Source of the DNA: Brachyspira sp949287565
Lineage (GTDB): Bacteria; Spirochaetota; Brachyspiria; Brachyspirales; Brachyspiraceae
Length of the DNA: 64,000 nt
Direction: 5' to 3' (one strand)
Assembly: GCF_036997615.1 (NCBI RefSeq)
Contig: NZ_JAWLQA010000012.1
Both the position numbers and the translations under genes were made by a program. Below, one piece after another: positions 29,538 through 37,055 of the stretch. The notes under the pieces were generated by a model. That model searched no databases. It saw nothing but the letters and a program-made list of their open reading frames with translations, and was not told where the DNA came from. How positions within the stretch are numbered: position 1 is the first letter of the stretch; the number at the start of each line of letters is the position of its first letter.

Positions 29538-30470
29538 TTATATATTAGTATTTTGTCTAGCATGTTTAGAATGTTTAGGGTGTTTTGCTATTTGTTTTTT
29601 TAGATGTGAAGAATCAACATGCGTATAAATCTCTGTTGTAGTAATATCAGAATGTCCGAGCATTCTTTGTACTGCTCTTAAATCTGCGCCATGCTGTATA
29701 AGATGTGTTGCAAAACTATGTCTTAAAGTATGAGGATAAATATTTTTTTCTATTTTACTTTTTTTCATAGCCTCTTTAACTATTTTCCAAATACCTACTC
29801 TAGAAATTTTATCTCCTCTAAAGTTTAAAAATAATTCTGAAGTCTTCTTACCCTTCACCATTATAACTCTGCTAGTTTGAATGTATCTTTGCAAAATATC
29901 TAAAGCTCTGTCATTAATAGGTACTATTCTCTCTCTCTTACCCTTACCGCATATCTTTAAATATTTTCCTTCAAAAAATATATCATCAATTTTTAAAGAA
30001 CAAATTTCACTTACTCTAAGTCCTGAAGAATACATAAGTTCAAATATAGCTTTATCTCTTAATCCTTTATCTGTTTTCTCATTATGAACAGCAAGCAAAT
30101 CATCTACTTCTGTATCTGTAAGAGATTCAGGCAATACTCTTTTTAATCTAATAACCTCTAAATTGTCTGTAGGATTTTTAGAAATATAATTCTCCATTAC
30201 TAAAAATTTATAAAGGTTAACTATACTTACTTTATTTCTTGCCACAGTTCTTGACTTTGAACCTTGCTCTTTTCTTTCACTTAAAAATTTTTCAATATCT
30301 TTTCTTGTAGCTTTTAAAATAGATTTTTTATTTCTGCTTAAAAAATCAAGATATATTACAATATCTCTTTTATAAGATTCTAAAGTATTAGAAGATAATC
30401 CTTTCTCCACTGCTTCATAATTTAAATACATTGATAATATTTCTTGATCGGAAACCTGTTTTACTGACAT
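29538..30470 (-). CDS. xerD: XerD/XerC-type tyrosine recombinase
   Basis: This 310-residue protein has an N-terminal SAM-like core-binding domain and a C-terminal catalytic domain. The active-site set is complete: Arg152 (SSGLRVSEI), Lys176 (CGKGKRERI), His257 and Arg260 (HTLRH), His283 (LGHSDITTTEIYTH) and the nucleophile Tyr292. Such enzymes resolve chromosome dimers at dif or move integrative elements. No phage or integron genes adjoin, so the chromosomal Xer role is most likely. GAGG precedes the ATG. Confidence 0.92.
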   Translation of the reverse strand: MSVKQVSDQEILSMYLNYEAVEKGLSSNTLESYKRDIVIYLDFLSRNKKSILKATRKDIEKFLSERKEQGSKSRTVARNKVSIVNLYKFLVMENYISKNPTDNLEVIRLKRVLPESLTDTEVDDLLAVHNEKTDKGLRDKAIFELMYSSGLRVSEICSLKIDDIFFEGKYLKICGKGKRERIVPINDRALDILQRYIQTSRVIMVKGKKTSELFLNFRGDKISRVGIWKIVKEAMKKSKIEKNIYPHTLRHSFATHLIQHGADLRAVQRMLGHSDITTTEIYTHVDSSHLKKQIAKHPKHSKHARQNTNI

Positions 30471-30744
30471 TGAAATCTGCCTCTTAATTTAAGATATAAT
30501 ATACAAAATTAAACTGATTATGAATAATCAACCTAACATAATTATCGACAAGATTTCTCATTTATTTAAACATAATACATTACTCAATAAAAATATTACA
30601 TTAACTAAACATAAAATTTAAAAGTGTAAACTAATTTAAAAATATTAAGATAATTATAAATGATATATTTTAAATATTAAAAAGTTAAATATAAGCAAGC
30701 TGAAATAATTCACTAAAATATTAATTTATTAAATTAAGACTTTA

Positions 30745-30861
30745 GATGCAGGCTAGCACAACAATAAATAAGCGAGCAGGAGACATTACCAAAGGTACAC
30801 AGGCGTGTGACTTAATTTATTAAGTCAATACTTTGGGCGACCAAGGGCGAGCATAGGAACA
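30745..30861 (+). promoter_or_regulatory. Structured RNA leader of unknown class
   Basis: About 115 bases richer in G/C than their surroundings run right up to the next start codon. CCAAAG (about 30790-30796) can pair with CTTTGG (about 30830-30835), enclosing ACAC/GTGT and a near-perfect GACTTAA/TTAAGTC hairpin (about 30809-30826). GCGAGCA occurs twice (about 30770 and 30848) and the AGGA ribosome site lies at the 3' edge, 4 bases from the ATG. It does not match the riboswitch consensus sequences I know. A repeat remnant is the alternative. Confidence 0.4.
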
Positions 30862-31845
30862 ATGAACAAAGAAATTTTTTTAGACAAAAATGAAAATCCA
30901 TACAAGCCATCCAAAAATATTATTAAAGAGCTTGAAAAATTTGATATTGATTCTCTAAGATTCTTTCCTGAGTATAGCCCTCAGCAACTAGATGAAGAAA
31001 TGTCTAAATATCTTAATGTAGAAAATAATAATATAATTTCGGTTAATGGTATGTATGAAGCTTTCGCTTGTATTATAAACTCTTATGATAAATACAAAAT
31101 ATTTATTCAAGAGCCTTACAGAGATTTATATACAAGAATTTTTCTATATTATAAAATGCATTATGAGGTAATTGAAGCTAGAGAAGATTATAATATTTGT
31201 CTTAAAAAACATATAAGAAATAAAAATTCTATAATAATAGCAAGCAACCCTAATGCTGAAACCGGAATGTTTATCAATATAAAAGAAATAGAAGAGTTTC
31301 TAAAACATTATGAAGGAATATATGTTATAGATGAATCATATATAAACTTTGCTGGAGAAAGTGCTATAAAATTAATTAATGAATATAAAAATTTAATTAT
31401 AATAAGATCCATTGCACATTCTCATTCTTTATCAGGACTTAATATTAACTTTATAATATCCAATTCAGAAAATATAGAAAACATGTCAAAATTAAGACAG
31501 AAATACGGAATAAATAAAATATCCGAAACTATAACGCTTGCCGCTTTGAGAGATGAAAAAACTTCGTATAATAATATATTCGATATAGTTTTAGAGAGAG
31601 AAAGATTAGATACACTCTTAAGTAAAGAAGGTTTTATAGTAGTGCCTTCAAGAGCGAATTTCCTTTTAATAAAACATGTAAATAAAACATCTGATTATAT
31701 ATACGAAGAACTTATAAAAAGAAATATATTCGTAAAAAAATATGATAAAGAAAACATACTAGCTAATTTTCTAAGGGTTACAGTATCAACTCATAAAATA
31801 AATAACATGTTCTTGAATGAGCTAAAAAACATAATATATACCTAA
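30862..31845 (+). CDS. HisC-like aminotransferase homologue lacking the catalytic lysine
   Basis: This 327-residue fold-type I PLP aminotransferase relative is closest to histidinol-phosphate or threonine-phosphate enzymes (LDKNENPYKPS at the start, IIASNPNAETG, VIDESYINF, FLRVTVST at the end). The expected Schiff-base motif R(T/S)xSKxxxLAGLR reads RSIAHSHSLSGLN: the lysine is His186 (codon CAT at 31417). No other lysine sits in that block. The Asp and Tyr that contact PLP and the C-terminal Arg are kept. The protein may bind PLP or a substrate without transamination, or catalyse differently. No other his or cob genes are near. Confidence 0.75.
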   Translation: MNKEIFLDKNENPYKPSKNIIKELEKFDIDSLRFFPEYSPQQLDEEMSKYLNVENNNIISVNGMYEAFACIINSYDKYKIFIQEPYRDLYTRIFLYYKMHYEVIEAREDYNICLKKHIRNKNSIIIASNPNAETGMFINIKEIEEFLKHYEGIYVIDESYINFAGESAIKLINEYKNLIIIRSIAHSHSLSGLNINFIISNSENIENMSKLRQKYGINKISETITLAALRDEKTSYNNIFDIVLERERLDTLLSKEGFIVVPSRANFLLIKHVNKTSDYIYEELIKRNIFVKKYDKENILANFLRVTVSTHKINNMFLNELKNIIYT

Positions 31846-32070
31846 ACAACTATATTTTGTCAATTTTGATGTTTTTTCAGATGTATTATCAACTTTTTTG
31901 ACGCACAAAAAAGTTGCAAAAAACGCAAGTGCTATAACTTTATATTATTCAATATGTATTAGATGTGTGGTAACAACTAAAATTTATCTTAAAAATGCAG
32001 TCTTTCGCGAAGCGTATCCGAGTTTATCGAGGATATAAGGTTCTTTTTTGGCTAATCAAAAAAGAACGAA
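31835..32070. repeat. Degenerate intergenic repeat with 24-base match to 41591-41614
   Basis: 31835-31858 is the exact inverse of 41591-41614 and overlaps the stop codon of the HisC-like gene. Further on are CAACTTTTTTGACGCAC...AAAAAGTTGCAAAAAACGCAAGTGC and CTTTCGCGAAGCG, degraded versions of the GC-rich block near 41300, and a hairpin GTTCTTTTTT/AAAAAAGAAC (about 32040-32067). The rest of the 361-base gap is AT-rich. Confidence 0.55.
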
Positions 32071-32206
32071 GAAAAAAAGATTTTATATACTAAAAAGCAT
32101 TACTTAAACTAATAAGCATACAAATAATATAAAACCAAAAAATAAATCAAACTTTAAAAAGCAATCCCATAAATAAAAGGCAAACAAATACCATAAAAAA
32201 ACCTTC

Positions 32207-33403
32207 TTATATTCTAACTTCACCTGTTAATAATTTTTGCATAAGCCCTTTCTTCTGCTGTTTACGAAGTTCTAACTGCTTTTTTAAATTATCAATTTCG
32301 TTATCTATTGTAGAAAGAAATTCTCCTATTTTTCTCTGTTCTTCAATAGATGTAGGAATATAAATTTTCATTTCTCTAAAAGTTCCTAATGATATAACAT
32401 ATCTTTGTCCGCTTCCATCACATAAACGATATGCTTGTCTATGAAATAGTTCTGTATCACACATATAAGATTTAAATTTCAAATCAATTTCTTTATTAAA
32501 TCTTAGTCTAATTATATGATAGCTATATACCACATTATCAAAATCTTCCATTGCTACAGCGGATTTTGCAATTCCCTCTCTATCTTCAGAACTAGGAGTT
32601 ATGAACAAATCTCCTTTTTTTATATTACATTTTTCTATTTGTGTATCATTGGCAGAAGTAATAAAAGATATTTCATTGTCATATAATTTATTTCTATTAA
32701 ATACATCTAGGTAATTTAATAATCTGACTTTTTTTTCATCAGTGTTGATTTTTTTATCAACCCCCGCCGATGTTATAGTTGCTAAATCCCCAAGCCTCAC
32801 TGTTTTCCACTCGTCCGTAAAACCTTTGAATCGCACTTCACCGCTTAGCAGTCTTTGCATTACGCCTTTCTTATACTGCTCTTTTTTCTCTATTAGCTCC
32901 GTAAGGTTCTCTATAATATCATCGCATAATGACAACACTTCTGCTATGTGTTTTTGTTCCTCTAGGGGTGGGATAATAAAATTTATTTCTGACATATAAC
33001 TCCAATCTGCTCTTGGCATTTTAGTACCACAAGATATGTTAGCGATATGATCAAATTTATATGATTGAATAAAATAATATAAAAATTCATTAATTACTTT
33101 TTTACCTTTTAAAACCCATATTTCACTTGAACATACTCCGTTAAATTTAGCGTTATGAAATTTTCTCAAATATGGTCTTAATTTTCCATAAAGTATATCT
33201 CCATTTTCAAATATATTTTTTATACTAAGTTGATCATTAGAATTAATGTATCCTTTTAAAATTCCTGTATCGCTTTCTATATGTTCTAGTTCAATACATT
33301 TATAATTAGTTTTATTTTTTTGCGGATCATATTTTTTTGATGATATAAATAAAATGTCTCTTAATTTTGCTTCTTGCCAGCCTGAGGGGAGTGGGTGTAT
33401 CAT
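32207..33403 (-). CDS. hsdS: Orphan type I restriction specificity subunit HsdS
   Basis: This 398-residue protein has two target-recognition domains, each followed by a conserved helix: EEQKHIAEVLSLCDDIIENL...QYKKGVMQRLLSGEVRF (about 151-195) and EEQRKIGEFLSTIDNEIDNL...KGLMQKLLTGEVRI (C-terminus). HsdS dictates the DNA sequence modified and cut by HsdM/HsdR. Neither partner is in this window, so it is a solitary S subunit, possibly a swap cassette for a complex encoded elsewhere. AAAGGAGG precedes the ATG. A GC-rich hairpin repeat lies directly upstream, which is a plausible site for recombination. Confidence 0.9.
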   Translation of the reverse strand: MIHPLPSGWQEAKLRDILFISSKKYDPQKNKTNYKCIELEHIESDTGILKGYINSNDQLSIKNIFENGDILYGKLRPYLRKFHNAKFNGVCSSEIWVLKGKKVINEFLYYFIQSYKFDHIANISCGTKMPRADWSYMSEINFIIPPLEEQKHIAEVLSLCDDIIENLTELIEKKEQYKKGVMQRLLSGEVRFKGFTDEWKTVRLGDLATITSAGVDKKINTDEKKVRLLNYLDVFNRNKLYDNEISFITSANDTQIEKCNIKKGDLFITPSSEDREGIAKSAVAMEDFDNVVYSYHIIRLRFNKEIDLKFKSYMCDTELFHRQAYRLCDGSGQRYVISLGTFREMKIYIPTSIEEQRKIGEFLSTIDNEIDNLKKQLELRKQQKKGLMQKLLTGEVRI

Positions 33404-33430
33404 TGTTAGGCCTCCTTTTATATTATTATT

Positions 33431-33555
33431 GCAGTTCTTTTGGCTTCTCGCCGCAGGCGGGCTTCGCCTGTGTCACGTCAAAGGCGGACAGCGTCCAAAA
33501 GAAGTGGGGTGCGGCACGTCTGTGTGCTTCGCAGCAAAGCCCCGCAAAACTATTA
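33431..33555. repeat. GC-rich hairpin repeat block
   Basis: CTTTTGG (33438-33444) pairs with CCAAAAG (33495-33501) around GGCGGGCTTCGCC and smaller hairpins. AGGCGGGCTTCGCCTGTG (33455-33472) recurs exactly at 41485-41502, and AAAAGAAGTGGGG follows in both. Its base composition is far from the surrounding AT-rich DNA. Confidence 0.75.
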
Positions 33556-33611
33556 TTATTCAATTTAAATTATTTAAATTCTTATTGGTAATGTAGTTAT
33601 TGTTAGGACTC

Positions 33612-33947
33612 CTATAATTGTATGCTGTAGATATCTTCCTTTAATTTAGGAATATCTTTATTCACTGTTTCCCATACTATATCATTGCAAATATCATGGT
33701 ATTGATGTATTAAAAAATTACGCATATCTGAAAGCAAACGCCATTCTATTTGAGGATTGCTGTTTTTAGTTTCCATTGATATTTTAGAAGATGCTTCACC
33801 TATAATAATTATTTCGTATATCATTAACTTTTGCATTCTTTCATTATTAAGAAAATCATTTTTATCTTTTATTTCAAGCAGATAATCTTCTATCGAACTT
33901 ATACATTTTTTTATATCATTAATATAGTATACATCACTTTTCTTCAT
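33612..33947 (-). CDS. hepT: HepT-like HEPN toxin (DUF86)
   Basis: This 111-residue all-helical HEPN protein carries the RX4HXY catalytic motif as Arg76-NFLI-His81-Q-Tyr83. In characterised MntA-HepT pairs the HepT HEPN ribonuclease is silenced when the MNT antitoxin adds AMP groups to the motif tyrosine. Here the MNT domain is encoded 19 bases upstream, at the C-terminal end of a metalloprotease-like protein. This is the third gene of a compact operon. AGG lies about 8 bases before the ATG. Confidence 0.87.
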   Translation of the reverse strand: MKKSDVYYINDIKKCISSIEDYLLEIKDKNDFLNNERMQKLMIYEIIIIGEASSKISMETKNSNPQIEWRLLSDMRNFLIHQYHDICNDIVWETVNKDIPKLKEDIYSIQL

Positions 33948-33966
33948 TTTATTTTACCTAGTTTAA

Positions 33967-35118
33967 TTATAATAGTACTTCTTTATTTTCTTCTATTGAT
34001 TCAATCATATAATCTTTTATACTATTTTCAGGAACCAAATCTACTTTTCTTGAAAGCATCTGTTCTAATTCATTTTTTATTCTTATCATTTCAAACATGC
34101 TTTTAGTCTCTTCAAAATTCACTAATATATCAATATCGCTTTTATCATTAAAAATCGATTTACCTTTTTTTACAAATGAACCAAATATAGTTATTTTATT
34201 TGCACCTTCTTTTTTTAATTTTTTTAATATTATTTGTTTTTGTATGTCAGGTATTTTTCTTCTTTGATCATTTATAAATCTTAATCTTCTTTCACATATT
34301 TCTGCAAAATGATCATATTTTCCCCTTGCTATTCTCCATAATGTCATATAGATAGGTCCGCTGTCTCTGTTTTCCCCAGTTGCTTTATTATACAAATATA
34401 CTATTTTTTCAGCATCTCCATAATTAGGTGTTAAACCAAAACCATTCCCTATAGATATTTCCATTAATGTTAATAAATTTTCTCTACTATATATAAGATT
34501 ATCTTTTTTTAATTGATCTGGTATATAATATCCATTTACAAATGGTATTTTTAATTCTTTTAGCCTAACTTCAAGCATAAACTCCGTTACACCGAAATGT
34601 TTTCTTATAACTGCCGATTCTCTTATCAAATCTATTGTGCCTATCATTTCATTTTTAGAAAGAAATTTTTTTAATTCATCTTTAGGAATTAATAAATTTC
34701 TAGCATATTTATTTGCAAATACTTCATTATTAAACATTATATTAGAATACTCATCAACATAATAAGCCTTATCAAAAAGATCTTTATTGTCTATATTTTT
34801 GTATTTTACATAATGCCCTATTTCATGAGCTATGATTTGATTTTCAGATTCTTCTATATAAAATTCTTTAGGTACTACAAAATCTCCTATCTTAAAATCT
34901 TCTCTTTTAGGGTTAATATTTATAACAGATTTTTTTATATTTATCATACCTGCTTTATTTTTATATTTAGAGAATAACCTTTCATCATACTGAACATCTA
35001 ATCCGAAATTTCTAAAAGCAAAATCTATAACAGGAAATGGATATTTTATTACTCCGCCTTTATTCTCATAATCTTTTAAATTTTGTTCAATAATTTTTGC
35101 TATTTCATCATTTTTCAT
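33967..35118 (-). CDS. ImmA/IrrE metallopeptidase fused to MNT nucleotidyltransferase
   Basis: This 383-residue protein joins two domains. Residues about 25-200 match the ImmA/IrrE (COG2856) zinc peptidase: HEIGH (98-102) and the third-ligand helix NEVFANKYARNLLIP (Glu132). Residues about 300-383 match a minimal nucleotidyltransferase: FGSF (312-315), SDIDILV (Asp328, Asp330) and the third acid in KVDLV (Asp360). The MNT part is the known antidote type for HepT, which follows 19 bases downstream. The ATG at 35118 has GAGG 8 bases upstream and sits 4 bases after the XRE gene; 35181 is unlikely. Combined protease and AMP-transferase functions on one chain are inferred from motifs. Confidence 0.85.
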   Translation of the reverse strand: MKNDEIAKIIEQNLKDYENKGGVIKYPFPVIDFAFRNFGLDVQYDERLFSKYKNKAGMINIKKSVININPKREDFKIGDFVVPKEFYIEESENQIIAHEIGHYVKYKNIDNKDLFDKAYYVDEYSNIMFNNEVFANKYARNLLIPKDELKKFLSKNEMIGTIDLIRESAVIRKHFGVTEFMLEVRLKELKIPFVNGYYIPDQLKKDNLIYSRENLLTLMEISIGNGFGLTPNYGDAEKIVYLYNKATGENRDSGPIYMTLWRIARGKYDHFAEICERRLRFINDQRRKIPDIQKQIILKKLKKEGANKITIFGSFVKKGKSIFNDKSDIDILVNFEETKSMFEMIRIKNELEQMLSRKVDLVPENSIKDYMIESIEENKEVLL

Positions 35119-35122
35119 AATA

Positions 35123-35425
35123 TTAGCCTCTTTTCTTAAAAGTTTTAAAATATGTTTCTTCCTGATAGTCAATATTTTCATCTATACTATTATCTATTTC
35201 TGAATGCTCTAATATATCAATTATTTCTGGTAAATTATAATCTGTTCCTAGTGTATCCAATATTTTTATTACTTCATCTTTTGATGGTATTTTTCTGTTA
35301 CATTCTATATCGCTTAAATATATATGACCTTCACTCCCTAAATTCATTTTGTCAGATAAATCTCTTAAACTAATAAATTTATTCATTCTAATATTATTTA
35401 ATATTTCACCTATATTTTTTTTCAT
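35123..35425 (-). CDS. XRE-family helix-turn-helix regulator
   Basis: This 100-residue protein has an N-terminal HTH (IGEILNNIRMNKFISLRDLSDKM, then YLSDIECNRKIPSKDEVIKIL), the usual XRE layout, and an acidic C-terminal tail. XRE and COG2856 proteins are commonly paired: the protease cleaves the repressor under stress. The ATG at 35425 is chosen because AAGGAAG lies 6 bases upstream. It is the first gene of the XRE, protease-MNT, HepT operon and is probably its autorepressor. Confidence 0.82.
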   Translation of the reverse strand: MKKNIGEILNNIRMNKFISLRDLSDKMNLGSEGHIYLSDIECNRKIPSKDEVIKILDTLGTDYNLPEIIDILEHSEIDNSIDENIDYQEETYFKTFKKRG

Positions 35426-35589
35426 AAAATACTTCCTTAAATTATTATTAATATAATAAATTTTTTTCAAAACTTTAGGCAGCAGTACTTTTTATAAATC
35501 TATCCCTATTAATTATAAGACTATTATAAAAAAATTGAAACTATTTTAATATTGCTTTTATAATGAAAAAATGAAAAATAAAAATTACT

Positions 35590-35634
35590 AAAAAAATAAA
35601 AAAGACACAGGATATCTTTTATTTACCCTGTGTC
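35590..35634 (-). terminator. Terminator of the hsp20 genes
   Basis: GACACAGG (35604-35611) pairs with CCTGTGTC (35627-35634); read on the minus strand the hairpin is followed by a long T-rich run. Confidence 0.8.
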
Positions 35635-35685
35635 CTTATTATTATGGATTATATCTTATGAATTGAATTTACATATAGGCTTTAA

Positions 35686-36132
35686 TTATTCTCCTTTGAT
35701 TTCTATCTTCTTCTCATATTTAAGCTCTTCTTTCTTTGGAAGTGTTACCATAAGCACACCATTATTCAAATTGGCCGCTATATTTTCAACATCAATTCCT
35801 TTTGTGCTGATATTAAAGTTTTGCTCATAGCTTGAAATAACTTCCTCTCTTGACTCTCCATTTTCTGATTTAAAAGTTTTTTTCCTTTTAGCAGATATGG
35901 AAAGTATATTCTCTTTTATTCCTATTTCTAAATCCTCTTTTTTTACACCCGGCATATCCATTTCTATAATGTAATTTTTATCATCTTCTTCTATTCTGTA
36001 ATTTGATACTCTATTATGATAATCATTATAAGCATTGTAGCCATTATAATGACTGCAGCTTCCTGTTGAATTACATCTATTAGCATTTGAAAAAATTGAA
36101 TGTAAAGTTGGTACAAATATTCTTCTTGACAT
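35686..36132 (-). CDS. Hsp20/alpha-crystallin small heat-shock protein
   Basis: This 148-residue small heat-shock protein has an alpha-crystallin domain at about 46-146 (YIIEMDMPGVKKEDLEIGIKENILSISAKR, ending with GVLMVTLPKKEE). It is an ATP-independent holdase that binds unfolding proteins. It is nearly collinear with the upstream paralogue, 100 bases away, and probably arose by tandem duplication; the N-terminal arm has a Gly/Asn/His/Tyr-rich insert (CSHYNGYNAYNDYHN). AAGGAG precedes the ATG. Confidence 0.93.
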   Translation of the reverse strand: MSRRIFVPTLHSIFSNANRCNSTGSCSHYNGYNAYNDYHNRVSNYRIEEDDKNYIIEMDMPGVKKEDLEIGIKENILSISAKRKKTFKSENGESREEVISSYEQNFNISTKGIDVENIAANLNNGVLMVTLPKKEELKYEKKIEIKGE

Positions 36133-36232
36133 ATTAAAACTCCTTAATTTATATTAACTTATCTCTTTTTTTAATTTTTAATAATTTTCCATAAACCTCT
36201 ATATTTTATAGCCTTCATTTAATTAATAATAA

Positions 36233-36688
36233 TTAACCTATATTGATTTTTTTCTCATATTTTACTTCCTCTTTTTTAGGAAGAACTATTTTTAAAACAC
36301 CGTCTGTCAAATTAGCTTCAATGTTCTCAACATCTATTCCTTTTGTGCTGATATTAAAGCTTTGTTCATACTTAGAAACAACAACTTCATTATCATTTTC
36401 TTTGTTCTCGCTATTTTCTGCTGAAGACTCAATAAGTTTTTGTTTATTAACTCTCTTTCTTTCAGCATATATAGAAAGTACATTTTCTTTTATACCTATT
36501 TCTAAATCTTCTTTTCTTACACCCGGCATATCCATTTCTATAGTGTAACTTTTATCATCTTCTTCTATATTGTAATGAGATAATTTTCTAACCTCATCAT
36601 TGTTATATAAACTGCCGAATGCCTCGTCAAAACTTCTAAAATCATCTAACATAGAATGTAAAGCTGGAAAAAATAATCTTTTAGTCAT
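36233..36688 (-). CDS. Hsp20/alpha-crystallin small heat-shock protein
   Basis: This 151-residue paralogue of the adjacent gene shares the alpha-crystallin core (YTIEMDMPGVRKEDLEIGIKENVLSIYAER) and the closing GVLKIVLPKKEE. It differs in the N-terminal arm and in a Glu/Asn-rich loop (SSAENSENKENDNE). It is the first gene of the pair, with a 92-base leader that can fold (see 36735-36781). AAGGAG precedes the ATG. Confidence 0.93.
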   Translation of the reverse strand: MTKRLFFPALHSMLDDFRSFDEAFGSLYNNDEVRKLSHYNIEEDDKSYTIEMDMPGVRKEDLEIGIKENVLSIYAERKRVNKQKLIESSAENSENKENDNEVVVSKYEQSFNISTKGIDVENIEANLTDGVLKIVLPKKEEVKYEKKINIG

Positions 36689-36734
36689 AATTAAACTCCT
36701 TTTTATGTAAACTTTTATATTTCTAAATCTAATC

Positions 36735-36793
36735 AGCGATTAACTATCATTTGTTTTAACTCTCACCGAGTCATCATCGCTTACACTATTATA
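36735..36793 (-). promoter_or_regulatory. hsp20 promoter -10 and 5' leader hairpin
   Basis: A minus-strand TATAAT (36788-36793) with a weak -35 predicts a start near 36781. The transcript would begin with AGCGAT, which pairs with ATCGCT (36735-36740); an inner ACTC/GAGT hairpin (36759-36771) lies within. ACTC could also pair with GGAGT of the ribosome site, which is a possible thermosensor switch. No CIRCE element (TTAGCACTC-N9-GAGTGCTAA) is present. Confidence 0.4.
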
Positions 36794-36994
36794 TATACAA
36801 GAAATATACCAATTATTTTTAAGTGATTGTATATTTATAAAACACTATTAATGATTAAGACAGTATACAGGGTATGTAAATTATAAAATATGTACAATAT
36901 TAATACATTAAATTTTTATAGTATGTATATCAATTATACGATATAAGGCCTAATCAAAAATAGCTGTTCATACTCTATACAATTTGAATAAAAA

Positions 36995-37047
36995 TTGTAA
37001 ACTTATTATATTTTTAAAGTTGACAATTATGATTGTTATGTTATTAT
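36995..37047 (+). promoter_or_regulatory. BirA operator overlapping the bio operon promoter
   Basis: TTGTAAAC (36995-37002), 16 bases, then GTTGACAA (37019-37026) matches the palindromic BirA operator (TTGTAAAC-N16-GTTTACAA; one mismatch). The right half contains the -35 TTGACA (37020-37025); the -10 TATTAT is at 37042-37047. Binding of biotinyl-AMP-loaded BirA would block RNA polymerase. The predicted transcript starts at about 37054, almost at the ATG. Confidence 0.8.
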
Positions 37048-37055
37048 TCTCAATT

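Noticed and set aside
29538..30470. Integrase of a mobile element
   Set aside because: No attachment-site repeats, phage or cargo genes adjoin; a chromosomal Xer recombinase is simpler.
30745..30861. Known riboswitch (cobalamin, SAM, TPP, THF, c-di-GMP) or RNase P/SRP RNA
   Set aside because: None of their core motifs could be matched; left as an unknown structured leader.
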